NCBI GenBank assembly: GCA_008508345.1 | Contig: QNGE01000771.1 | Span: 1 to 64,000 of the forward strand | DNA: 64,000 bases | Source: Paragonimus westermani | Lineage: Eukaryota > Platyhelminthes > Trematoda > Plagiorchiida > Troglotrematidae | Reading direction: 5' to 3' | Shown: positions 38,001 to 50,000 of the stretch, piece after piece | How positions within the stretch are numbered: the first letter of the stretch is position 1 | How the letters are laid out: every line of letters starts with the position of its first letter | The notes under the pieces: model-generated | The model's input: the letters and a program-made list of their open reading frames with translations, nothing else | What the model was told of the DNA's origin: nothing | Database searches by the model: none | Program-made: the position numbers and the translations under genes

Positions 38001-41000
38001 GCCTATCATTCGTGGTGGTACTGATCTGTTTTGCTTTGTTTTCCCTTCTGACGTCTCGTACTCGGGAGCTGTTGGAATTTTCGTTGAAATTCTGTTTTGT
38101 TCGTATCCTTTAGCGCAAACAAACTGGGAGAGGGCACTGTAGCCTCCACTTTAAAATCAACAGTCGAGCCACCCAGTGAACAAGAGCATGCTGTTGGAAC
38201 TACTGGTCATGGCTTGGAAGATTGCGACACGTGCGTGGAGACTGATTCCGTCTACAGTGGGGGTAAGTTTCTCGGTGTCATTTTGCCTGTGATTCGATTG
38301 CTGAACTTAGTCGGGTTACAGTATCAGCGGCTCAGAGTGACTATTCCGTTTACCTAAAGTCTTGCATCAACGCTTTTTGAGGTCCCTGTAGCATCGCTTG
38401 TTTTGCGGTATGCTACTTGCACGGCAATTCGAAACTTTTGTTTTTGTAACTTCCCGGTAAGTTCATCGCCGCCTGTGTGCTGGCGTTTTCGTTTGATGAC
38501 ATCTTCAATCCACTTCATCGAATATGACGTCGCCTACTATCTAGACACCGCGGTCAGACGTACATTCTGCGTTGATCAGGAACATTATGCTGACCTCAAT
38601 TTTGGTTGTGGCCATAGAAGGCAGCTCAAGGCGGGTTGGCCAAAATACCAGACCGTTGCAATCACCAGATTCTCCGTTACGCTACTGGTTGCATGAAAAT
38701 GTTTGACCAGGTGGACTGGGGGACAATCTTTTTAGCATGTATTGCGGTTCAGAGCAATGCTGAGAGGTTAGAAGATGCTGTACGTTCATGAACCAGCGGT
38801 TGATGTTAACTTTCAGCTTATTTTCCCACATCTTCGAATATCCATCACTGTTACTTAGAAAAGTGGTGTATTTTGATGACTAGTCAGATTGAGTGAGTCA
38901 GATTGTTGGGTGGAAAATGCTGATTGCAATCTCCTAAACCGATCTCCTTCAGCGCTGCAGCAGTTTTCCGTTTTCAACCCCATCTCATCTTCATTATTTG
39001 CTTTCCAGATGCCACCAGAAGATTCAGTGTGGTATTTTTCTAAGACAACACTAATACGTTAGTTGTTTACGCTTACCAGCAGGTCTTCCTGCTGCCCATG
39101 CTAGCTGTGCACACCGTCTCTGAGACAGCGATTTTACTTCGCCATTTACGTGAACACCAAATTAGGTCACGCGTCTCACAATAGCTCCCTTCTCAATACC
39201 CCCTGGAAACGTCGAGGCTGATTTTTTTCTGGTCAAACTGGATCGGGAACTATATCGGGTTCTAAAAGATAGCGATGTTTGTTTGAACAGATTCTAGTGG
39301 TTGGTCGATTGTGCACTGTCAGGCCTGATACGTCGGTCAATGTTTCTGACGCCGTTTGAGAAAGCGTGTGTTAACCATATCGGCATACGCTTCAACACCT
39401 TTTTGGAATCTGTCTGTGAGTACATTCCCATGGTTCTTTCGTTCGTGTTCTGTAGCATACATAACGCTTAGACATGGGCATAGTAGTAGATGATTGCAGC
39501 GCTTAGTTTCGCCATCCGGAGATAAACAAACTTTGTAGTGATTGCTCTAGAATACTACTACTAGTCTGTTTGGTGGTATATGAATCCCGAACTCCTCATT
39601 TGAACATTGGAAGAGACACTGTGTCTTGCGGAAACAGCTGTTTGTACTTAGTAACCTTATTAAATAATAACGTGAGTCTTATAGTGCTCACCTGGACTCA
39701 ATCTTTGTTCTTCTGCTAGTTTTGTCGCTTACTGTAAAATTGTATGCTCATAAACGTGTGGTTGGCCAGTATTTGGTTGGTTTGTGGACGCTTCTCGAGA
39801 AATACTGACAGACGGACTTTTCAGACCAAGTTGGCCAGGGGACCTTCAAGTCAAGTAGGTACTACGCTTTATGAGCTTTGGAAGTGAACCGTGGAGAAAA
39901 GGATCAACTGCTTCGGACATTTTCTGTGAAGAATTGTTTCAGTGGCGGAAATGAGTTTCTCGCGAATCGACAGGCGTGTCCCTAGTGTCGATTTCGTCTA
40001 ACTCTAACTATGATGCCCACCATACAGAATGAAGACGAGTTGATGAACGGTTCACTCGAAGATCGGGAGAATTACCCTATCTAGTGTTAAAAAAAATCAT
40101 GAATACGATTGAACTCGATTATCGAGCTGTTGCACTCTAAGCGGGTCTTCGACAGTCCAATATGTAAACTTAACGCTTTCGAAGATCATAGATTCGACTT
40201 ACATCCAGCCATGTTGACAAGAACTTGATATCAGGGCTGACAAAACTTTTCCGATCAGTTTAAGAAACGCGAGTTTTGACTAGTCCTCAACAGTCTGTGT
40301 GACAACGGTAATGGCTTCAATTTAGTCTCTACCGCATCTGAGCTACTCCCTGACATGAATTGGTTGGATTTCGACCGGCTGTCAAATGTATTGATCGCAT
40401 TTCAACCATGAGGCATGAGGCTTTTTCAGGAAACTAGTGGTAGTATTATTTTGCACTAGTAGAGGGGGTTTATCAGATCGTTATCCGTTTGTGGTTGCTG
40501 AGTGTAAACGACGCCAGATTACAATCTGTACGGTCGTGGATTCATTACTCGGCTAACTTGATTTCTGACTGGATTCGTGCGTCTTTCAGCCCACATGCGG
40601 CTTAGTGTGTCTGAGCAATGAACGTTTTGTAATAGGAAAACTAAATTTGTTTGCTCACTCTACTTTTGCTCACCTTCATTGTATTTCACTTCTGAACGAA
40701 GTGTGATTAGCGTCTGATGAAAGGTGTATGCTACTTGTTTGTTGTCTACTGGTAATCGGAAGAATTGGCCTGTCAGCAATGAGGGTGTGAATTGGTTTTT
40801 GGTGTTTAACTATCGTTATGTCCAATAACTGACTGGTATCATCAAACGGTACTGTCATGTGAGCCACGCGGCTTTTTGTGAGCTTTGTATTGAAAAACAT
40901 GAGACTGCTGGATTGGTTGGTAGAGTATGTGCGGTTTGTATTGTTTGGTCCACTTGGCCCATGGGTCGTCTGGACTTGCACTATACGGACCATTATTCGT

Positions 41001-44000
41001 CGATCTGACAAGACTGCGGGATTATCAGGCTTTAATGGATTTTAACACTTTTCTTTCTGGGGTGAAAAAACCTAATAGGCATAGCTCACTAAATTGTGTA
41101 CTTACTGTGGTCACTTAGGTCGATGGTTGAAAGTGCTATACGACACGAATAGTTCACTGATTGGGCCAAAACAGCCGACACTGTTTCGCCTAATAATAGT
41201 ACGTTGGATTTTGTACGGATTTTTAACCTTTGCTATTCATTTCTGTTTTGTTTTTCAGATCGTGTGCCACCGTTACGAAATTTCCATGCATACAAGCACG
41301 GTAAGCTTTTTCCACTGGGTAATATTTTTGTGAACGGCAGGAAAGCAGACTTTTACCTTTTGCTTTGGCATCTTAAAGTATTCCTGTCATGATTAGTCTT
41401 TTTTAATCGTTTATCTCTGTGATAATCAGTCTTTCAGGCATTGTCTCCTCATTTTTGGGCATTTTTTATTCAATAGACAGACCGCCCAACCTTAATCTCA
41501 GTGCACACTAGTCGGCCAGTTCTAACGTCTAAGTAACTGCTGTTGTCAATGTGTAGGACCAGATAAGTATTGAGAGCGACTACACTTGTTTGCTTATACT
41601 CCGTACAGGCGGATCAACGTGCAGTGTTCGACGTACGTCTTCCGATCACTTAGCACACGACGCAAAGCAGCGGATGCAGTGCTTGGACAGCCAGTGGTAG
41701 CCTAAACGACAAGAATGCACCAAAAACGTTGGCCGCAGGTGTTAGTACACGACATGTTGAAGTTAAATTATGACCCAAAACTCTGTATCGTCTGCCAGAT
41801 GTCTGGTTTGATATTTTTCGCCCCGGCCGCCGTTTCGTAAAATGTAACGAATATCGACGGTTACTGCCTGTTTGTGATCGCTAGGGTTAATTCATGTTAT
41901 TACTCGGTTGGTCTACTTTAGTAAGATCACCTACCACATATATCAGACAGTTGATCGTGAAAACAATATATTGATTCGCTGAGCATCCTTATGGTCATTA
42001 TTTTCAGTTTCCGGCCTTACCCGCAATTGCGCTGTCTCACGCTGCCTTTTTTCCTGACAATCATTCATAAAACAGCACAGCAATAAGTAAATACAAATGC
42101 ACGAAGAGGGAACCAGGCAAAAATCAATGGAGATTCATAAAGGGGAAGAAAAGTCAACCTTGCCAATAGAGACTCGCCATTAGTTTTAGGAAACTATCAT
42201 GTCTGCTAGCGTTTTCACACAACATTGTGGATTGTTCCGAACTCCCTAACCAAGCGGGCAGGATCTGCTGACCTTGGTCGGCGAGCGATCAAAGCTTATG
42301 TGGTCCGCTACCACCTCGACGCGTGATCGTCCTCCATTTTTCTCCAAGTATCAACAATTACAGTGAGCAATGTGCGATGTGGCGGACGCTCTTTCGACAT
42401 TCAGACTACGTTGCTTGACTAACGTAGGCTTTGCATCTCCGTTATCTCGGCTAGTAGTCCGATGGTTTATCGTATTGCTCACACAATAAACTGACTGACA
42501 GGAAAACAGTGGTCGATTATTGATGGCCTTGATGCCCCGTTTGTCAGTCTCTGTTGGTAGAACAAAACTGGGTGCGCACTTATGTGATAAACCCTCTTTT
42601 TGATCAACACCTGCATGCCTTTGCGACGGAACAAATCAACGAATGTAAGATAAGATTTTGCTGTCCTCTTCACATACACTTGTTAGGTGACAACCAGGTA
42701 GTTGAAGCTGCTGACAGTTTTGGAAAAACTGCTTGCAACAACAGAATTACTGTCAGTGTCAACTCAATATCGTAACGACATTGCACTTCAAAAATGCGAA
42801 GTGCGTATTGTACCGACTGTTGTGACCGCAAAAGACGCTTGGCCTGCGAAGTTGTTCTTTGCACGAACTCCCGTACGGGCATGTTAATACACAGGACCAC
42901 GAACGCGTACACTCATTTACACGGCTGACGTGCATTCACACACATTGGGTAGCAGGACGTTGTCACTCGTTCTGGTGGCACGTTCCCCATAGTACGTACA
43001 CACTATCTCAATAGTCGCTTCATGTCCATCATCCTCCTGGCCTTGAGACTTGTCCTTTAGTTACCGAATGTACGTACTACACTACTCACAAACCAGGCTG
43101 CTTGTACAACACTCCTCCTTCTGAGGTTCTTTGGTTCCTCTGCATCTGCCGACCTATTCTCTCCAACCGACACAGTGTTACCTTTCGGCTTCTTGATTAT
43201 CTCTTGGTTCACTGCGCCGTCATTTCGTGCCACTTTGCTAACTCACTGTCATGCACTCGTTTCGTCTCGCCGTCCCTCTTGATCGTGTATACTGGGCTGC
43301 ATCTGAAAATTACCAACCACGGACCTTTCTATTTGGGCAGAAGTTTTCTTGAGTCTGCCGCTGGCATCCGTGTCCCGATGATCTCGATATTTCACTCTTT
43401 ATCTTCAGTTGAACATTCTAGCTTTGCCGAGCCGTTGAGCGTCCGATTGCTCTTTTGCGTATGCCCGCGACGGTTCCACATTTCATTTGGCTTTTTCTCC
43501 TTCCTCAACCAATTCCCTGGTGGAATCGCTGTACTCTGGCCATATACCAATGTCTTCATCCACGGTGGGCTAATTACAACAATGGTAGCTCTCAGTCGCC
43601 TCCTTTAGCTGATAGCCATTGCTTGATCGTTCGATTGCTACGCTCGATGATTCCATTTGTCTGCGGGTGATATGGTGTCGTTCTGATGTCTTTACTTCCC
43701 AATTGTATTTGTGTTCGCAACTCTTTGATTTCAAACCATGGCCTCTGGTCCTTCAAGATCGCTATTGGTACGCCGTGGTTCGCTCCATTGTGCTTCATCA
43801 CCATGTCTCCCACTGTAGATGCCTTTTGATCCGGAACACCAGTCGCTTCAATCTAACGGGTAAAGTGTTTTCTCATGACCAGAACGTACTGGCTATAGCG
43901 GGCGCTTAACAGAAACGGGGCCCATAAGATCCACCGACCAGAGTTCACCAATTTCGGAGACCGGTATTGGCTGTAAGGGCTGCTGAACTTCCCTAGTGTT

Positions 44001-47000
44001 GCCTTTCAATAACTGACGCTGTTGGCAGGCATCCATGTAAGCCTCCACATCCCCTTTCATCTCCGGCCAACATGCCCTTTGTTGTAGCAGATCGTATATC
44101 CCAGTGCATTGAGTGCGTGCCATTTCATGGTAGTTTGCTACCAGTTTCCATTACCAAGCCATTTACTCCGAAAGTCACTTTGGGAAGTCCGTCGTCTACC
44201 TGCGGTCCAGGAAGAAAATCAGCGACGCAATCGCTGGAACCAGGCACATGATTTATCGTGAAATCATATTCTTGTAAACGCAATACTCATCGGGCTAATT
44301 TCTCTATCAGGTTCCTCGTAGTCCTGATCCAATCTAGATGTTTTTGATCTGTTTCTACTTGGACCTGTTGACCCAACAAGTACGGCCTTCATTAGTCCAG
44401 TGCCCAGACGATTGCCAAACATTCCTTCAGAATGTTTGAATGCCTCTGCCCCGTTGGGGTCAGGACTGTTGGCATGTCTATTTGCTCCTTCCATCTGCTT
44501 GAGTGCTGCCCCAATGCTACGGTCATTGACATATGCTGCCACGATGACCGTTCTTTCTGTATTCGGAAGTTTCAGCGTCAGGTGTTACTCGTTCACCTCT
44601 TGTTGCACTCGCGCGAACGCCCTGTGAGCGTCGTTGGTCCATTCAACTTGCTTGTCTTTTCGAAGGGGTTCGTACAGTGATGATGAAGTGGGGTGGAAAT
44701 TTTTCACGAACCGACTGTAGTACCGTGTTCGACTCAAAAATCGCCTCAGCATACGCTTAGATTTCGAAGCCACGGTCTCTTTGATTGTCAGCATTTTCTC
44801 TGGCATAGACGTGGTTTCACCCTGACACACCTTGTGTCCCAGTAACACCACTGATGACCGTCCGAGTTGTGACTCGTCGGCATTAATCCGGAGTTCTTAG
44901 TTCTTAATTCGATTCAAGACAGCATCTATGTGGGCAGCATGTTCCGACTCCGTGTTATTGTATATCACAATATAACCTCTGTATACCATTATCCAGTCGG
45001 CCTTCAGGTGTCAAAATGTGAACGGTGAACCGGACAAGTCAAACGGCATGCGCTAGTATTGGTGCTGTTTTTCACCTACCGTGAATGTGGTTTTCGCACG
45101 ATCCGTGGGTTTGATAGGTACCTACCAGTATCCCGAGCGTAAGTCCTATACCATGAACAGCTTCGTCTGTTGCAACTTATCAAACATATCAGCGGCTAAT
45201 GGTATTGACACAACTGTGTTCTGTCACCTCATTCAGCTGTCTAAAATCCACACAAAAACGTTACTTCTCATTGGACTTCATGCAGAGATCAGGCCAGTTG
45301 TACGGACTGTTCACTTCTTTAATAACATCGATCAGCCACACTGTCTGACCGCCTCAACATAATTGTGTTTTCTGCTGGAGAACTAAGCGAAGCGATGTCG
45401 TCCGCATACTCATTTTTAGTCAGCTTACTACCTAGCAGAAGGTCCACACCCAATGTTCCGCCCGGGATATTTGGCAGAGCTTAAAGTGGGATAGCGATTG
45501 GACATCTCCACCGGATATCTATTGAAGTACAGCACACTTGAGGTAGCTTCCCATGGGTGTCCATTCCCTATCCAAAGTGGACTTCAGAGGATTAGCATAC
45601 TTCACTGAGACTTCTCTGTGATGTAAACAGACCTAAAGACCATATCGAGCGACCGATCTAAATGCAGCCTTTCGATCCAAAATTATCATGGCTTCTGGCC
45701 GAGGAAGGGGTTGCCGATGTTTCAGCGTTCGTCCCAAGGTGAGGCTATAGTCGGTACACACGTGACCAGGCTGGAGAATTGTCTGGTTCTTGCTGCTTCA
45801 GAACCAACTGCATTATCCAACCCGCTAGCATCTTGGGTTCCATAGGAACAGGACCATCACCTCTGTGATTGTCATATGATAAACCTTTATTGTGAGGTAC
45901 CTCTTCGGTCTCCCATATAGAACGGGGTAGCGTAACCAGTTCAGAAAATAACCCCTCACTACTGTGTTTGAGAAAGGACAGAGAAAAAGTTCGTAGATCT
46001 AGAGTTTTATTACCATTCAGTATCTTAGACGTGATCTGTACCTCGGCTTTCAACGGAGGGTCATTGAGATTGTCCTAACTAACCACACAGTCCGTCATCC
46101 ACAACGAAGTGAGCTGGCTCAGGCCAGTTGTACTGTTCCTCAAAGTACCATTTCCACCCTTCAAATCGTCTTGACAGTCTGCAACTTCGTGTGCCATATT
46201 CTTCACACTTAGTTCCGGTAACAGTTTATCGACGGCCGTTGCAGCCACGGATCAAGGAACACGGTTCCCGGTTAATCCTTGATTAAAAACACCTTTTCCA
46301 TCTCTGGTTCATTCGGAGACGTGTGCCTGACAATCCCTACACAAACTCCCCCTAAGCTCGCGTTCTAGCTGGCAGCTGTGTTTGTCGTATTTGATGTCAG
46401 GTGGATCCAACGACGTTTGTTCGTAGCTTCTGCTAAAGCACCAGTTATCCACTTCTACCGTATCTACGTTGCCCCTTGGAATAGACCTCTACGCGAGGAG
46501 TTTGCATAACTTCTGAGACTTATGCCCAGTGCTCGCTTGGATCACTCCGCCACTATGGCCTGAGCAGTTTATTCGTCACTGCTGTTTGATCTGTTTGTCT
46601 GCATTCAGTCTCCGAACAAACGACAAAAGGAAACAGACACTAACAAAGACATGATCTGAGTTAAGGTGTTTACTCCAATATGAGCGGCAATCTTTAATAG
46701 AAAGGCTTCGCTGATGACTGACAGCGATATGGTCAGTTTGAACCTGTAGTGGGATTGCACATGACTTTCTCGAAATGACGCACTGCCACATTTTGCGCAG
46801 CAATGCGCAACTAAGTGATTGGAGTTCGTAACGTGCACATTATCGTGAAATCCGTCCTCTCTTGTCAGTCCGCAGCACCCGAACACCGAACATATCACCC
46901 AGGCTTTGCTCTTTCGGAGTAGGTAGATTGATTATTATCGTTTTCGTATTTTATAGTAATTTTGTACATCTGATCGTTTCAGAGGCTATCTCGTTCGCAG

Positions 47001-50000
47001 GTGAATGTCTTCCGTCTTCACACTCATGTATCCTCATTCTTACTCTTCGTGGGCTATCGTTCGTAACAATCTATTCACAAGAGTACTACTCAACTTATGT
47101 GCCGACTTCTGCCACCGGAACGTCCTGGTGTTGATCCGGATTTTACTAACGCATGGAACCGTTGTATTTCTTGAACTTCGTTGTATCGATTGCAACTTTT
47201 CATCCAGATAAACTGGGGATACTTTTCAATGGCGTTTCACCTTCGATTTACAAACACCGCCTTTGAAACGATCTGTACCTTACTCAAAAACGAAGCGTTT
47301 GCCCGTCGTCCGTTGGTGACATGTGGACAAATTGTTGGACAAAGTCTGGGTCAGTACTTCTAGGAATCACAGGGTTTAGCAAACAATTACTATCCCAAGG
47401 CTGTCAGTGCTGAACGCCATGGCTTAAGCATTAGTAAGTGGGCTGATTCCAAATTCTATCTGTAACAGACTTTTAGTACATAAAAACCCGGATCTTAAGA
47501 TAGTCGTTGCTAGAGCGAAATCACTCAACGTAGCTCGAACAGTCTCAATGTTTCCAGTGTTCAGAGATACCTAATCGAACCCGCGCTGCTGCCCCGAAAA
47601 ATTCAACTGTTTGTTCCGTTTTGCATCCAGCGCAAGTTGTCGCCAAGGTTACTCTTTTTCTTCTGTGGATACGGTCGTCACTTACGATATCGGTATCTCG
47701 CGAAAGATGCTTTTTGTGAAGCTAGTGGTCAAGATGGTCGTCTACGAAAAGTCTGCCGGTCCAGTGGCAACAGTTCACACTACATTTGTGGCGAGTTCAG
47801 TTCTTCCTCCCATTACTGTAGCCTCAGCACCCGGCTGTTTAGCCGATGTTATTACTGATGTTGCTGTCAATGGAATTGTGTTACGAGTACACATTGCTCC
47901 TAGGGGTTCGGATAGCTACTCCTCTGAGGCCGTCCTCATTCGTCACCGGTGGCATGTAGAAGATTCGAATGTACAATTTACTCTGGTCTCCACTCGTGAT
48001 CAATGCTTTGTATCTCTAGGACACAGGCATCCTGATTTCAGATCAACTTGCAAACAATCGATAATAGGTTTTACTGGTAGCGTTTCGTTTCTGGCACACG
48101 TGTCTTCAGACCAGGCCCGGTCTGAACAAAGCGTCCGTGTCAGTTAAACAGATTGCCGATTGTCCACAGTTTTTTGTTGTTGAAATTATGAATACTCAAT
48201 CATTGTCAAGCATATTCTGGTCAATAGTGACACCCTCTGTTCTCGCGTCTGTGCTCCTCAAAATCTTTGTGGGGGTGTTTTTTCACGGCATAATCTCCTC
48301 ATACTGCACAAGAAATCATTAATTGCCTTTAAAAACAATGAACAACCGTCTTCTGCCCTTGGACTCACTACAGCACGTGTCGCTGCCCCAGCTGTTTTTG
48401 AACGCTTTGCTCCAAACCATAAGCCAATAACCATTAAATCCAGACGTCACAACTTCGAAAACGAGTCTTTCGTTCAACCGGAAATACAAAGGCTACCCAT
48501 AAAAAACATCATCGAACCATCTAAAGCTCCCCGGTGACCCAACTGCTCGTTATTGTCAACGAATATCAAATGAAACGAACGGTAATGGACTGCAATCAAA
48601 CAGTTGGTCGCTTTGTATACACCGACACCTCTTTTGCCAAAGATGAACTCACATAGTGTTTAAAATATCCCAGTTTTTTAGTGCTTTTAATCACGAAGGT
48701 GCATACTATCAAATCCGAAGCGTCAACATCTCCTATCAATTTCGACGCGTACTCTTCAGAATTATTGATCGGGTTGAACGTTTTCGAAGATCTGTTGTTA
48801 AAATCCGCGGCAAAAGTCCTCAATAGCACGGTAGTTTATCTGAGGAGGTTCCCAGTCGTAGCTGAGAAAATTGGTTTGACATTGATTCACTAGTGTGTTT
48901 TTGCACCGCAGCCAACTCATGTGTTTGGTTGCCGAATCTCCAAACAATTGATGGAATCTGATCCGAAACAAACCTAGAACACCCTCGTGACGTGTAATCA
49001 AAACAATGGGCAGTCGGCCTGTTTACCTTTTACTCCCAATATCTCATTTTTCAGACAGAATCTATCGCTTAATCCGTAATAATATCTTCCCGATCTCAGA
49101 AGAGGTTGCAGTTGTTTTTGAAAACAGTAATGAATCTGTTGACTTTCCGGTGGTCACCGTTGGTGTTTTAAACTGATGCGTTTACCGTTGCCATCCTTGA
49201 CCTATACTGCTACCTTGATATGGTGGTCAGTCTTGTGTGGTCTTGATTCGACAGACTACGCTAACTGGGATTCCGGTCCTTTCAGGTGCAACCTTGTCAC
49301 ACAAATCAAAGGGGAGCAGTCTGATGAAAAGCAGGTGCTCTCGTAGGATTGTATATCGCACTACTGACCGCCTAGAAGTACTCACGTAGCGTGGCGCGTT
49401 CCTATAAGAAAAGAACAATTATTTTTACAGTTGCAGCACTGCTGTCTTCCGGTATCAGGACAAAGAGCACTCCGTGACCGCCGGCGTATTATCCAATACA
49501 GTCGAAAAACATCTGATGTAGCTTGGAATACATCCATTGTGCGCAGCAGTGCTCAGAATCAGACTTTAATATCTTATTCATTGCACCCTCGGGCTAGGAA
49601 AGCCCCTCACTGCCAAGTGAGTCAGACTCTTGAGTCACTGGCTCCGGGTAGGGCTCCTCAAGAAAACCCCATATCCTGTTGTCTCGTAGGCCAGGCATTT
49701 GAATTAGGGACTTGGGGTTGGGTCCCTTAAGTCAATCCCGTTCCACCGCATAAATTACCAAGAAGTATCAGAGATTGTCATCCTCTCGGCAGAGGCATTA
49801 TTCAACCATAACGACTTCCTCCTACCATTTTAGTAACCAAATCTTCTGCCTTCCACGTGCTTTAGGGCGATGGTTTTCTGAAGCTGAGACAACTAGTAAC
49901 CATTGACGCCTTCAATGTCCGCACTCTCCGACAAGTCGGTCAGCAAGCTGCCCTAGCAAATATTGTCTCCAATCTGGAGCTTGATGTGTGCTGTATGTCG

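Larger units (their letters stand above)
25135..38113 (+). other. DVL: Dishevelled intron 3 (13 kb), filled with retroelements
   Basis: It is bounded by GTGAGT at 25135 and ATCCTTTAG before exon 4. It contains CR1-like remnants, a Gypsy element with both LTRs and a family B insertion inside it, a further Gypsy RT scrap and part of a family B copy on the - strand. Confidence 0.85.
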
